Source: Paracoccaceae bacterium
GTDB lineage: Bacteria; Pseudomonadota; Alphaproteobacteria; Rhodobacterales; Rhodobacteraceae
Direction: 5' to 3'
Length of the DNA: 64,000 nucleotides
NCBI GenBank assembly: GCA_017510335.1
Contig: JAFWNM010000007.1
Coordinates: 124,001-188,000 of the forward strand
Positions 1-8,956 of this stretch are shown one piece after another. Numbering within the stretch: position 1 is the first letter of the stretch; the number at the start of each line of letters is the position of its first letter. The notes beneath the pieces were generated by a model, which saw nothing but the letters and a program-made list of their open reading frames with translations, searched no databases and was not told where the DNA came from. Made by a program: the position numbers and the translations under genes.

Positions 1-1
1 G

Positions 2-604
2 CGGTTGGGGGTTTCCCGAACCCCTGTGCGTGGGGCGCTGTCTGTGCTGGCGGTCGAAGGGTTGCTGGAATACACCCCCAATAGCGGCTATCGGGTCCGC
101 AGCTTCGGTTCCAGCGACATTCAGAATGTCTACGCTGTGCGCGCCAATCTTGAAGGACTGGTCGCGCGTCAGGCGGCGGTGAACGGCCTGTCCGATCATG
201 CACGCGGCACCGCGCACCGTATTGTCGACGAAACCGCAGCGCTTGTGCGCATGCAATCCTGGGGCGACACTGTGCGCGCATCCTGGGAAAAACTGAACCA
301 TGAATTTCATGAAGTGCTGCGTGATGCGGCGCAGAACGAATATCTGGTGCAGATGATCCGCCGCACCGATGAAATACCCTTTTTCGGTCTGATCCGCTTT
401 CAATGGTATGATGCGGAATATATGCGCAGCGCGCATGAAGAACATATCGAAATTCTGGATGCCATCATCAACCGTCAGGCAGGCCGCGCGGAAGCTCTTG
501 AAACCGAGCATGTCTACCGTTCCGGTCGCCGCCTTGCGCGCCAGTGGCAATTGATCGAGGATCGCAAGAAACCCTCATCCGATGCAAGCGCCGTGGGTAT
601 GTGA
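2..604 (+). CDS. GntR-family regulator, FCD type (5' truncated by window edge)
   Basis: DNA-binding regulator of the FadR/FCD branch of GntR proteins. The visible part opens inside the winged helix-turn-helix: the frame begins with LGVSRTPVRGAL, the recognition-helix signature of the family, so the true start lies before the window. An all-helical effector domain follows, with YAVRANLEG near its start and HEEHIEILDAI towards the end, typical of the metal/ligand-binding FCD fold. About 200 residues are present, and only the first 30 to 40 seem to be missing. No target operon is visible; its partners are probably upstream. The family is certain, the ligand unknown. Confidence 0.85.
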   Translation, partial: RLGVSRTPVRGALSVLAVEGLLEYTPNSGYRVRSFGSSDIQNVYAVRANLEGLVARQAAVNGLSDHARGTAHRIVDETAALVRMQSWGDTVRASWEKLNHEFHEVLRDAAQNEYLVQMIRRTDEIPFFGLIRFQWYDAEYMRSAHEEHIEILDAIINRQAGRAEALETEHVYRSGRRLARQWQLIEDRKKPSSDASAVGM

Positions 605-795
605 AATACCGGCCGCACTGCATTGGCTTTGCGAATGCGCAGTATCATCAGCCTGGGCAGGGGGGCGGAACCCATAGCGGCCGCGTTGCGGTATGTATCG
701 GCACCCCCCTGTGTGACTGATGGGAACATACGGCACAACCAGCGCAGCCTGTGGCGGCGCGTCATCACGCAGTCACACTAGCCGGGATACCCAGC

Positions 796-1698
796 ATGGA
801 GCTTTGGATCACCCTGTCGATCGCCGCCGCCGCGTTTCAGACCCTTCGCTTCATGCTGCAAAAACACCTGAGCATGGGGGCGCTTAGCGCCGGGGGCGCA
901 ACGCTTGCGCGTTTTTTCTATTCCGCGCCTTTTATCGTTGTGCTTGCGTTCGGGTATCTGATTGTCAGCGGGGCAGGGGTGCCGGGTCATGCGCCGGTGT
1001 TCTGGAGTTATGCCGTGATCGGGGGGCTTGCGCAGATACTGGCGACATGGTGCGTTGTTGCCCTGTTTGCGGCGCGGAACTTCGCGGTCGGGATCACCTT
1101 CAAGAAAACCGAAGTGGTCCAGACGGCGATTGTGGGGTTTGTCATTCTGGGGGACCGCATAACCCTGCTTGGAACAGGTGCCATCGTGCTGGGGTTTGTG
1201 GGGGTGCTGCTGCTGTCAGACACGCCCGGTCTGAACCGGGTATGGTGGCGGCGGCTTGGCAGTCGGGCAACACTTCTGGGGCTGGCGTCCGGCGCTTTCT
1301 TTGCCATCTCGGCCATCGGGTATCGTGGGGCAACACTGGAAATCGCCAGCGCCGATCCGGTGTTGCGCGCGGCGCTTGCGTTGTGCGTGGTTACCCTGTT
1401 GCAGGCGGTCGGCCTGTCCTTCTGGCTTATGTGGCGCGAACCCGGTCAGGTTGGGCGGGTTATTGCGGCACGGCGCACTGCGGTGTGGATGGGCTTGACG
1501 GGAATGGCCGGTAGCCTGTGCTGGTTCACTGCCTTCACATTGCAAAATGCCGCACTGGTTTTCGCGGTTGGTCAGGTCGAGGTGATTTTTTCCCTTTTCG
1601 CCGCAGTGCTGTTTTTCGGCGAAAGGATCACATTGCGCGAAGGCATCGGGATCGCGCTGATTACCCTGTCTGTGGTCGCGGTCGTGGCATTTCGTTAA
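796..1698 (+). CDS. EamA/DMT-superfamily transporter
   Basis: Inner-membrane permease of the drug/metabolite transporter superfamily, about 300 residues with roughly ten hydrophobic segments arranged as two EamA repeats. The ATG at 796 (MELWITLSI) is preferred because the first transmembrane helix starts there; an in-frame ATG at 751 would add a non-hydrophobic leader. The second half ends with a GERITLREGIG segment typical of the last EamA loop, followed by a final helix. It stands alone between a GntR gene and a convergent phaC. The substrate cannot be deduced; exporters of amino acids or metabolites are common in this family. Confidence 0.8.
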   Translation: MELWITLSIAAAAFQTLRFMLQKHLSMGALSAGGATLARFFYSAPFIVVLAFGYLIVSGAGVPGHAPVFWSYAVIGGLAQILATWCVVALFAARNFAVGITFKKTEVVQTAIVGFVILGDRITLLGTGAIVLGFVGVLLLSDTPGLNRVWWRRLGSRATLLGLASGAFFAISAIGYRGATLEIASADPVLRAALALCVVTLLQAVGLSFWLMWREPGQVGRVIAARRTAVWMGLTGMAGSLCWFTAFTLQNAALVFAVGQVEVIFSLFAAVLFFGERITLREGIGIALITLSVVAVVAFR

Positions 1699-1738
1699 GC
1701 GTTTGTGGCGCTCCAACGAAATGCCAGAATGCGACGGG

Positions 1739-1800
1739 GCATGTTGCTCAAATGCGGGAACCGGTTTTAAGCTTTTTGGATATGCGACATGCGCTAGGAT
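1739..1800. repeat. Dispersed intergenic palindromic repeat, copy A
   Basis: Copy of a repeat seen four times in the window. It is bounded by GCATGT (1739-1744) and ACATGC (1787-1792), with a core containing GGGAACCGGTTTTAAGC. It lies between the convergent EamA and phaC genes and runs slightly into the phaC 3' end. Related copies are at about 28531, 49890 and 56388. It may work as a bidirectional terminator or be a mobile palindromic element. Confidence 0.6.
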
Positions 1801-3611
1801 TGAAAGACATAGCTGCCGGGCGCGGCCATTAAGGGCGCATAGCCTTTCTCTTGGGTGCCGATGGCTGGCGCGGGCACCATAGCGCCCCCATTAGCCCGAA
1901 GCCACGCGACCCAGTCCGGCCACCATGACCCGGGCTTTGGTGCATGTCGGGCCAGCCAGGCGTCCGGGCCGATATACAAGGCCCCTTCGGGCCGGTGCGA
2001 CATACGGTAGTGGCGCCCCTTATGGCCCGGCTCGCTTAGGATGCCGCCATTATGGCCCCCTTTTGTCAGCACAAAAGTCAGGTCGCTCTCGGTGAAAAGC
2101 TGTGTCTTGTAGACGGAGCGCCACGGCGCAATGTGGTCGGTTTCCGTGCCGATGACGAATAACGGCGCCGAGATGTTCTTCAAGGCGATGACCCGCCCTT
2201 CCACAGCGAACCGTCCCGCCGTCAGACGGTTTTCCAGAAACAGCGCGCGCAGATATTCCGAATGCATCCGCGCAGGCATGCGGGTGGTGTCGGCGTTCCA
2301 AACCCCTATATCGCTGGGCAGATCATCACGCCCCAGAAAGTAGCGCTGGACATTGCGGGTATAGATCAGGTCTTCCGCCCGGATTGCGGCGAAAGCCCGC
2401 GCCATTTGCGGGCGGTCAAGATAGCCCTGTTCCCACATCAGGTCTTCCAGAAAGGCAATCTGGCTTTCATCCAGAAACAACAGCAATTCGCCCGCTTCCT
2501 CAAACTCCACTTGCGCGGCCATCAGCGTGACCGATCCCAGGCGCGCATCACCATCGCGTGCCATGGTGGCCGCCGTGATGGCCAGCATTGTGCCCCCAAG
2601 GCAATAGCCCACAGCCTGAACAGGGGTGTCGGGCACAATGGCGCAGACCGCATCCAGTGCGGCCAGAACGCCACTTTTCCGGTAATCTTCCAGCGACAGC
2701 CCTGCCTGTTGGGCAGTGGGGTTGCACCACGAAATCATGAAGACCGTGAACCCCTGACTGACCAGATACTGCACCATCGAATTATGCGGCGACAGATCAA
2801 GGATGTAGTATTTCATAATCCATGCAGGCACGATCAGGATGGGCCGTTCCTGCACCTGCTTGGTTTGTGGCGCATACTGGATCAGTTCGAACAGGTCATT
2901 GCGAAACACCACCTGACCGGGGGTGCAGGCCAGATCCTTGCCGATCTGATAGCCTTCGGGGGCGGGGTCGCGTTGTCCGGTCAGCGTTTTGTGCATGTCA
3001 TGGGCAAAATGGGCCATGCCTTCCGTCAGGTTCTGGCCGCCGGTCTTGCGCGTCGCCTCGATGATTTCGGGGTTTAGCATGGGGAAATTTGACGGCGCAA
3101 TCAGGTCAAGCATCTGGCGGGCCAGAAAACGGGTGCGTTCGGCGTCGCCCTTGCGCAGGCCGCGCATTGGTTCGGTGGCATGGTCCCACCAGTCCTGCAT
3201 CGCAAGAAACCCTTGTTGCCACATGTGGAACGGCTGTTTTTGCCAGTCGCTGTGGCTGAAACGGTGGTCATAGGGTTTCGCGCGAAAGGGCGCATCGGCG
3301 CTTGGGTCTGTCAGCACGCCAAGCAGTTTAAGCGCGTTTTGCTGCGCATGCTCGGTCAGTTCCAGTTGCCGCCCGGGGGACCGTGCGATGTGCTGCGCCC
3401 AATCGCTCCAGGCTTCGATGAAGGCATGGGTGGACACACCGCCGCTTAGGCGGGCCATGACGCCGCGTGCCGCGCGGTCGAAATTCCCGTGCCCGGGTGC
3501 GGCAGAAGGTGCGGGTGCCGGGGCAGGTCCGGCCGGGGGCGATGTGATGGGCAATTGCGCGCCCGCTGGCCGGGCTTTCGGTTTTCCGGGGCGTCTGGTC
3601 GATGGGGTCAT
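1794..3611 (-). CDS. phaC: Class I polyhydroxyalkanoate synthase
   Basis: Polymerises (R)-3-hydroxyacyl-CoA into polyhydroxyalkanoate storage granules in the cytoplasm. The protein is 605 residues, normal for class I PhaC. After a Pro/Ala-rich N-terminus comes the PhaC N-terminal domain and then the alpha/beta-hydrolase core. The lipase-like box GYCLGG is at residues 335-340 with the catalytic Cys at 337, and the C-terminal part carries Asp (IGTETDHIAPW) and His (TKGGHNGG). The ATG at 3611 is chosen because it would form an ATGA overlap with the shifted end of ftsH and removes a low-complexity leader. Translation is probably coupled to the upstream protease gene. No phaA, phaB or phasin gene is nearby. 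Confidence 0.9.
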   Translation of the reverse strand: MTPSTRRPGKPKARPAGAQLPITSPPAGPAPAPAPSAAPGHGNFDRAARGVMARLSGGVSTHAFIEAWSDWAQHIARSPGRQLELTEHAQQNALKLLGVLTDPSADAPFRAKPYDHRFSHSDWQKQPFHMWQQGFLAMQDWWDHATEPMRGLRKGDAERTRFLARQMLDLIAPSNFPMLNPEIIEATRKTGGQNLTEGMAHFAHDMHKTLTGQRDPAPEGYQIGKDLACTPGQVVFRNDLFELIQYAPQTKQVQERPILIVPAWIMKYYILDLSPHNSMVQYLVSQGFTVFMISWCNPTAQQAGLSLEDYRKSGVLAALDAVCAIVPDTPVQAVGYCLGGTMLAITAATMARDGDARLGSVTLMAAQVEFEEAGELLLFLDESQIAFLEDLMWEQGYLDRPQMARAFAAIRAEDLIYTRNVQRYFLGRDDLPSDIGVWNADTTRMPARMHSEYLRALFLENRLTAGRFAVEGRVIALKNISAPLFVIGTETDHIAPWRSVYKTQLFTESDLTFVLTKGGHNGGILSEPGHKGRHYRMSHRPEGALYIGPDAWLARHAPKPGSWWPDWVAWLRANGGAMVPAPAIGTQEKGYAPLMAAPGSYVFQS

Positions 3612-5508
3612 GGCAATGACTGTCCTGATATTGGGGGGGGCGGTGCGGCACAAACGGCGTGATCTTCGCCTGTGGGTCAAGGCAGGTGCGAAGGGCCGCC
3701 AGATCCAGCGTTTCCTCGGCTTCCAGTCTGGCGATAAGGCGCATGATCCGGTCGCGGTGCTGTTCGATCAGCTCTCCCGCGTCTTTCTCGGCGTTTTGCA
3801 GCAAGGATGCCACGGCCTGATCCACGCGCGCCGCCGTCGCGTCCGAGAAGCTTCTGGGTTGCGCGATCTGTTGCCCAAGAAAGGGGTGATCTTCGCTGTC
3901 GCGCAGGTCGATGGGGCCAATGTCGGCGTCCATGCCCCAGCGTGCCACCATTGAACGCGCCAGCGCGCTGGCGCGGCGGATGTCGTCATCAGCCCCAGAG
4001 CTGACGGACCCAAGCAAAAGTTTCTCTGCCACGCGCCCGGCCAGAAGCGTGACCAGTTGCGCCCGCAAGAATTCCTCGGTCAGGGTGTGGCGGTCATGGT
4101 CGGGCAGCATATGGGTGCTGCCAAGGCTGCGCCCGCGTGGGATGATCGTCACCTTGTAGACCGGATCACCGGCAGGGGTGTAAAAGGCCGCAGCCGCATG
4201 TCCGGCCTCGTGAACGGCAAGGCGGTGCTTTTCGTCTGGTTGTATGGCCAGTGTGCGCACTGTGCCCATCATCACCTTGTCGCGCGCTGCATCCAGGTCC
4301 GCAGGGGTAATTTCGGCAGCCCGGCGGCGCGCGGCGGCAATGGCGGCTTCGTTCAGCAGGTTCTTCAGATCAGCCCCTGAAAACCCCGGTGCGCCCGCCG
4401 CCACAAGGTTCAGGTCCACGTCCTGGCGCAGGGGCAGGCCCCTGACATGAACATCCAAAATGGCCCGCCGCGCGTCCTTGTCGGGCAAGGACAGGGTTAC
4501 ATGCCGGTCAAACCGTCCCGGTCGCAACAGCGCGGGGTCCAGCACATCGGGGCGGTTGGTCGCGGCCAGCACCACGACCGCTTCGCGCGCGCTGAACCCG
4601 TCAAGTTCGGCCAGAATCTGGTTCAGGGTCTGTTCGCGTTCATCATGGCCACCCCCCAGCCCCGTGCCGCGCGTGCGCCCGACACTGTCCAGTTCATCAA
4701 TGAATATGATCGAAGGCGCATGTTTGCGCGCGGCTTCAAACATTTTGCGCACGCGTCCGGCACCGACGCCCACGAACATTTCCACAAATTCGGACCCCGA
4801 CGTGGAAAAGAACGGCACCTCCGCCTCGCCGGCCAGGGCGCGCGCCAGAAGGGTCTTGCCGGTGCCGGGCGGTCCCATCAACAACACACCATGGGGCACG
4901 GTTGCGCCGACCTTCTGGAACCTGTCGGGGTCGCGCAGGAATTCGACCAGTTCCGACACTTCGCGCTTGGCCTCATCCTGCCCGGCAACATCTGCAAAGG
5001 TCACCTTGCGGTCTGCTCTGGCAGGTTTCGCCGCACGCCCGCCCAGAAAATCGCCCATGCCACCGGGCAATCCCCCGCCAAGGCCACCTGTCACGCGGCG
5101 GCTTAGCCAGAAATAGAACGCGATAATCAAAATCCACGGCAGCGCCCAAATCAGGGCCGATGGCGTGCGCGGTTCTTGGGCGGTCACCGTGACGCCCATC
5201 TCTTCCAGCAGGGGTAACAGCGCGGGATCGGGTTGTTGGGGCGTGATTGCGCGCAGCACCGTGGCCCCGTCGGCACGGCGTTCTTGCAGCACAGCCACAA
5301 TGGCTGTTTCTTCCAGCGTTGCGGCGTTCACATCGCCGTTGCGAATAAGCGTCTTCATCTCGCTGTAGGAAACTGGCGTTGGCGCGGCTGACTGTGTGGG
5401 TTGCTGCGTCAGAAGCACGCTAAGCGCGACCAGTCCAAAGACAAAGAACCACAATATCGGGGGCAAGCCCGTCTGTTCAGGTGGTTGTGGCGTGTGCTGG
5501 GTGCCCAT
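3328..5508 (-). CDS. ftsH: ATP-dependent zinc metalloprotease FtsH (C-terminus shifted at a poly-C tract)
   Basis: Membrane-anchored AAA+ protease that extracts and degrades membrane and soluble proteins. Two transmembrane segments (about residues 18-33 and 118-135) flank a periplasmic domain. They are followed by Walker A GPPGTGKT (212-219), Walker B IFIDE (268-272), the arginine finger region GRFDRH and the zinc motif HEAGH (433-437). As written the frame runs 726 residues and overlaps phaC by 284 bases, and the last ~100 residues are Arg/Pro-rich and unlike FtsH. One extra C in the eight-C run at 3633-3640 would end the protein after 633 residues with a TGA at 3610-3608 that overlaps the phaC ATG. 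FtsH is usually beside tilS, so this copy next to phaC is probably a paralogue. Confidence 0.88.
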   Translation of the reverse strand: MGTQHTPQPPEQTGLPPILWFFVFGLVALSVLLTQQPTQSAAPTPVSYSEMKTLIRNGDVNAATLEETAIVAVLQERRADGATVLRAITPQQPDPALLPLLEEMGVTVTAQEPRTPSALIWALPWILIIAFYFWLSRRVTGGLGGGLPGGMGDFLGGRAAKPARADRKVTFADVAGQDEAKREVSELVEFLRDPDRFQKVGATVPHGVLLMGPPGTGKTLLARALAGEAEVPFFSTSGSEFVEMFVGVGAGRVRKMFEAARKHAPSIIFIDELDSVGRTRGTGLGGGHDEREQTLNQILAELDGFSAREAVVVLAATNRPDVLDPALLRPGRFDRHVTLSLPDKDARRAILDVHVRGLPLRQDVDLNLVAAGAPGFSGADLKNLLNEAAIAAARRRAAEITPADLDAARDKVMMGTVRTLAIQPDEKHRLAVHEAGHAAAAFYTPAGDPVYKVTIIPRGRSLGSTHMLPDHDRHTLTEEFLRAQLVTLLAGRVAEKLLLGSVSSGADDDIRRASALARSMVARWGMDADIGPIDLRDSEDHPFLGQQIAQPRSFSDATAARVDQAVASLLQNAEKDAGELIEQHRDRIMRLIARLEAEETLDLAALRTCLDPQAKITPFVPHRPPQYQDSHCHDPIDQTPRKTESPASGRAIAHHIAPGRTCPGTRTFCRTRAREFRPRGTRRHGPPKRRCVHPCLHRSLERLGAAHRTVPRAATGTDRACAAKRA

Positions 5509-5647
5509 GATGCGTCCCCAATTCGTGACGGTGCCATTCTGGCCGGACGCATGAAAATATGCATCCTGCGGGCAGGATACACAGGCGCACTCAGCCCCGC
5601 TTTGACCCAGATCAGTATGCGCGCGCCCGCCCCGTCACTGGCGCGCG

Positions 5648-5672
5648 GCCCGAAGCGTTGCCCCCTTCGGGC
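5648..5672 (-). terminator. Possible stem-loop terminator after the luciferase-like gene
   Basis: Perfect 8-bp inverted repeat GCCCGAAG (5648-5655) and CTTCGGGC (5665-5672) with a nine-base loop. It sits 23 bases downstream of the stop of the monooxygenase gene and ahead of ftsH. No T-run follows, so termination may be weak or Rho-assisted. Confidence 0.4.
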
Positions 5673-5694
5673 AGGACGGCGGGCTGTCACATGC

Positions 5695-6702
5695 TCAGGC
5701 CGCTTTGGTTTGCTGGCGCATATCGGTCAGCACCTGTGCCGCAATTTCGAAGGACCGCACGCGCGCTGTGTGGTCATGTATCATGCCGGTCACCATCAAT
5801 TCATCCGGCTTGAAGGTGGCAATGATCCTGCTCAACTGCTCTTGCACATCCTGGGCCGTGCCTGTGGCGGAATGCGACAAGGCATGCTGGACTTGCGCCA
5901 TCACCGGCGCGGGAATTTCCGCGTCGATATGCTGTGTGGGGTGGGGCAGTTTGCCGGGCTGCCCGCTTCGAAGGCGGGCGAAGGCAAGAAGTTGTGAACT
6001 GCGCAGCAATGTTGCCTCGGCCAGTGTGTCGGCGGCACAGACATTGGCGGTCATCATCACATAGGGGTGTTTCAGGTGCACCGAGGGTTGAAAGCTGCTG
6101 CGATAGACCGACAGCGCCTGTTCCAGCATCGCTGGCGCAAAATGCGACGCAAAGGCATAGGGCAGGCCCAGATAGGCGGCCAGTTGCGCACCATACAGGC
6201 TGGACCCCAGAATCCAGACAGGAACATGCGTGCCCGTTCCGGGGATGGCGCGCACAGCGTCCGTTTCGGACCTGTCGCTGAAATAATGGATAAGTTCCTG
6301 CACATCTTCGGGAAAACTGTCCTGTGCGGCCAAATGGCGGCGCAAGGCCCGCGCGGTGGCCATATCCGTGCCCGGTGCGCGCCCCAGCCCCAGATCGATC
6401 CGCCCGGGATACAGCGTGGCAAGCGTTCCGAACTGTTCGGCAACAACAAGCGGGGCATGGTTGGGCAGCATGATCCCGCCAGCGCCGATGCGTATGGTTT
6501 GTGTCGCCGCCGCGACATGGCCAATCACCACAGCCGTTGCCGCACTGGCAATGCCCGGCATGTTGTGATGCTCGGCCAGCCAGAAGCGGTGATACCCCAA
6601 GGCTTCGGCGGCGCGCGCCAGATCGGCAGTCGCACCAAGGGCATCTGCGGCGGTTTTTCCTTCCGGGATGGGCGAGAGATCAAGAAGTGAGTAATGTTGC
6701 AT
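5695..6702 (-). CDS. Luciferase-like (LLM class) flavin-dependent monooxygenase
   Basis: FMN/F420-type TIM-barrel oxidoreductase of the bacterial luciferase-like family, 335 residues. The N-terminal strand [12 protein letters not shown] and the segments [12 protein letters not shown] and [16 protein letters not shown] are typical of the MsnO8-like subgroup. The substrate is unknown. The start is put at 6702 (MQHYSLL) where homology-like sequence begins; the 18 codons upstream are not family-like. The gene is monocistronic or weakly linked to ftsH 186 bases downstream, and is divergent from the Mrp operon. Confidence 0.85.
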   Translation of the reverse strand: MQHYSLLDLSPIPEGKTAADALGATADLARAAEALGYHRFWLAEHHNMPGIASAATAVVIGHVAAATQTIRIGAGGIMLPNHAPLVVAEQFGTLATLYPGRIDLGLGRAPGTDMATARALRRHLAAQDSFPEDVQELIHYFSDRSETDAVRAIPGTGTHVPVWILGSSLYGAQLAAYLGLPYAFASHFAPAMLEQALSVYRSSFQPSVHLKHPYVMMTANVCAADTLAEATLLRSSQLLAFARLRSGQPGKLPHPTQHIDAEIPAPVMAQVQHALSHSATGTAQDVQEQLSRIIATFKPDELMVTGMIHDHTARVRSFEIAAQVLTDMRQQTKAA

Positions 6703-6923
6703 GGCAGCCTCCGTCAGGGGGCAGTTAAGCATCCCGCAGCGGTGCGCCAAGGGCATATATGCAAATCAGGTGACGCGCGCGGCCCCCCGCCCGTGGCACA
6801 AGGTGCGCGACCCGCTATTGTCTGCCCACAAGATGGACAGCACGGGGGGGCAGGTGCGCACCTTGCGTTCCCCGCGCGGCTATGGTGTTGACCCCCGCAC
6901 TGGGCGCACATTACACTTGCCCC

Positions 6924-7409
6924 ATGGACAAGATTTTCCTGAAGGCCGCATTTCACCGCGCCATGCTGTTTGCGGGGGGCTGGCTGGTCCTGACAAATGC
7001 GCAGCATGACGCGCTCGCGCCTGGACTGGGTGTGTCAATTGCGGCGACCTGGCTTAGCCTTCGGCTGCTTCCCGCCCGCCACCCCGTCATGCTGTGGCGG
7101 CTGGCGCGCCATCTGCCCCGGTTCGTTGCAGGGTCGTTAAAGGGCGGTGTGGATGTGGCGCTGCGCGCCTTTTCACCGCGCATGCGCCTGAACCCCGGCT
7201 GGATTGAAGTGTCGTGTGATTTGCCCGATGGCGCGCGCGCCGCGCTGGGCGGGGAATTGTCGCTGATGCCGGGCACATTGGCCGCCGGCAGCGCGGAGGG
7301 TAAACTGCTTGTGCATCTGCTGGACACCGATGCGGGCCATGACACCGCCATCCCGCGCGAGGCGGCCTATATCGCGGCACTTATCGGGCGCAGGTCCCAA
7401 CAGGCATGA
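6924..7409 (+). CDS. mrpE: Mrp/Mnh-type Na+(K+)/H+ antiporter subunit E
   Basis: First gene of an eight-gene operon for a multisubunit monovalent cation/proton antiporter of the inner membrane. 161 residues: an N-terminal membrane segment (AMLFAGGWLVL), a second hydrophobic stretch, then the soluble MrpE domain with LNPGWIEVSCDLPDG and the conserved SLMPGT and VHLLDTD motifs. The ATG at 6924 is chosen since upstream in-frame codons encode no membrane helix. The stop is one base from the mrpF start. The 221 bases upstream, shared with the divergent monooxygenase gene, must hold the operon promoter; I see no clear operator there. Confidence 0.88.
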   Translation: MDKIFLKAAFHRAMLFAGGWLVLTNAQHDALAPGLGVSIAATWLSLRLLPARHPVMLWRLARHLPRFVAGSLKGGVDVALRAFSPRMRLNPGWIEVSCDLPDGARAALGGELSLMPGTLAAGSAEGKLLVHLLDTDAGHDTAIPREAAYIAALIGRRSQQA

Positions 7410-7410
7410 C

Positions 7411-7743
7411 ATGACCGTGTGGTTGCATATTGTGGCTTTGGGCTTGCTTGCCAGCCTTGGGGGCGCGCTGTGGCGGGTATGGCGCGGCCCGTCACAAGCG
7501 GACCGCATGATGGCCGCGCAGCTTGTCGGCACGGGCGGGGTGGGGGTGATGGTTGTCCTTGCTGCCCTGCAGGATTGGGGGTTGCTGGTGGTGGCCTTCG
7601 CGCTGGCCTTGCTTGCAGGACTGGCGGCTGTGGGGTTTGTGCAGGCGCAAACCCCCGATGGCGCGGGCGATCCCGAAGAAACCGCGCCATCCCGCCCTTG
7701 GAAAGACGCCCTTGCCGCAACGCAGGCGGAGAAGAAACCATGA
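7411..7743 (+). CDS. mrpF: Mrp/Mnh antiporter subunit F
   Basis: Small integral membrane subunit, 110 residues, with three hydrophobic segments. The typical MrpF sequence WRGPSQADRMMAAQLVGT follows the first helix. MrpF is one of the small subunits packed between the antiporter-like modules. The charged C-terminal tail (about 35 residues) is longer than usual. The gene starts one base after mrpE and overlaps mrpG by four bases. Confidence 0.87.
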   Translation: MTVWLHIVALGLLASLGGALWRVWRGPSQADRMMAAQLVGTGGVGVMVVLAALQDWGLLVVAFALALLAGLAAVGFVQAQTPDGAGDPEETAPSRPWKDALAATQAEKKP

Positions 7744-8030
7744 TGGCAGATCTGGCAACCTATGTCCTGACTGCGCTTGGGCTGGTGTTCTTCGTGGCAG
7801 GCACAGTGGGCCTGCTGCGCTTTCCGGACACATTCAGCCGCCTGCACGCACTGACCAAGGCGGACAATCTGGGGCTGGGCTTCATCGCGCTGGGAATTGC
7901 GTTTCAAACCGAAACCTGGGCACAACTGGCCATGCTGGCCCTGATCTGGGCGTTGGCGTTGCTGGCTGCAGGCACAGTGGCGCAACTGGTCGCCCGCGCC
8001 GCCCTTGCCACCACGCAGGAGGAAGAATGA
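7740..8030 (+). CDS. mrpG: Mrp/Mnh antiporter subunit G
   Basis: Small membrane subunit of 96 residues with three helices. It carries the conserved MrpG segment GLLRFPDTFSRLHALTKADN after the first helix, followed by the glycine-rich second helix. It overlaps mrpF (ATGA) and the following gene (ATGA). Two consecutive ATG codons at 7740 and 7743 are equally plausible starts; the first keeps the four-base overlap. Confidence 0.9.
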   Translation: MMADLATYVLTALGLVFFVAGTVGLLRFPDTFSRLHALTKADNLGLGFIALGIAFQTETWAQLAMLALIWALALLAAGTVAQLVARAALATTQEEE

Positions 8031-8956
8031 CCCTCGCGCTGGATCTTGCGTTATGTGTGCTGATTTTGGGGGTTGCGCTGGCCAGTGTGGCCGGCGGGGG
8101 TGTGTTCCGGGCGGTGATTTTCTTCATCACCTACGGGCTTTTTGTGGCCATGGCCTGGGCGCGGCTGGGCGCATTGGACGTGGCCCTGGCCGAAGCGGCC
8201 ATTGGTGCCGGGCTGACGGGTGTGTTGCTTCTGGCCGCGCTTGGGCGGTTGCGGCGCATGAACGCCACATCCCCCCCACACCGCACGGGCCTGCACCTGC
8301 CCGCCGCGTTTGCCGGTGCAGCACTGGCCTGCGCATTGGGGTGGGCATGGTTTGCACTGCCCGCCCCGTCCCCCCCTGATCTGGGGCCGGTTATGCCGCA
8401 ATCAGGGGTCGGCAATCGGGTGACAGCTGTTTTGCTGAATTTCCGGGCGTGGGACACATTGCTGGAAAGCATTGTGCTGCTGGCTGCCCTGCTGGGCGTG
8501 TGGATGCTGGCGCAGGACAAGGATTGGACCGCCCCGTTGGGACCACGCTATCACGCGCAGGCAGGCGGTGTTCTGGCCAGTTTCGGGCGGCTGCTGCCGC
8601 CTGTCGGGCTGGCGTTCGGGGTGTATCTGGTCTGGGCGGGGGCGGATTCCACTGGTGGGGCATTTCAGGGCGGCACGGTTCTGGCCGCAGTCGGACTGGT
8701 CGCGCTGATGTCGAATGTGATGCGCCCGCCGCGTGTGTCGCAGGGCGTGTTGCGCGCGGCGCTTGTTCTGGGGCCGGCTGTGTTTCTGTGCGCCGGATTA
8801 CTGGCCACGGCGTCGGGCGGCGCATTTCTAAGCCTGTCGCCCGCGCTGGCCAAGCCCGTGATCCTGACGATAGAGGTGGCGTTGACCATCTCCATTGCGG
8901 TGACGCTGGCATTGCTGGTCATCGGCGCGTCAGGCGATGGGGAATACGCCCCATGA
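8027..8956 (+). CDS. Fused DUF4040 / MbhE-like / MnhB subunit of the Mrp complex
   Basis: Membrane protein of 309 residues combining three modules normally found at the C-terminus of MrpA and in MrpB. Residues ~1-80 resemble DUF4040/MbhD (LDVALAEAAIGAGLTGVLL). A middle segment resembles MbhE (GNRVTAVLLNFRAWDTLLES). The C-terminal part is MnhB-like (ADSTGGAFQGGTVLAA). No full-length MrpA exists in the operon: its N-terminal antiporter part is instead supplied by separate antiporter-like subunits. It overlaps both neighbours by four bases. The module assignment is from motif recognition; the domain limits are approximate. Confidence 0.8.
   Translation: MTLALDLALCVLILGVALASVAGGGVFRAVIFFITYGLFVAMAWARLGALDVALAEAAIGAGLTGVLLLAALGRLRRMNATSPPHRTGLHLPAAFAGAALACALGWAWFALPAPSPPDLGPVMPQSGVGNRVTAVLLNFRAWDTLLESIVLLAALLGVWMLAQDKDWTAPLGPRYHAQAGGVLASFGRLLPPVGLAFGVYLVWAGADSTGGAFQGGTVLAAVGLVALMSNVMRPPRVSQGVLRAALVLGPAVFLCAGLLATASGGAFLSLSPALAKPVILTIEVALTISIAVTLALLVIGASGDGEYAP

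Noticed and set aside
514-768. Open frame of 84 codons on the minus strand overlapping the end of the first GntR gene
   Set aside because: Its Arg-rich composition is typical of antisense frames in GC-rich genes, it overlaps a solid gene and it has no family-like motif.
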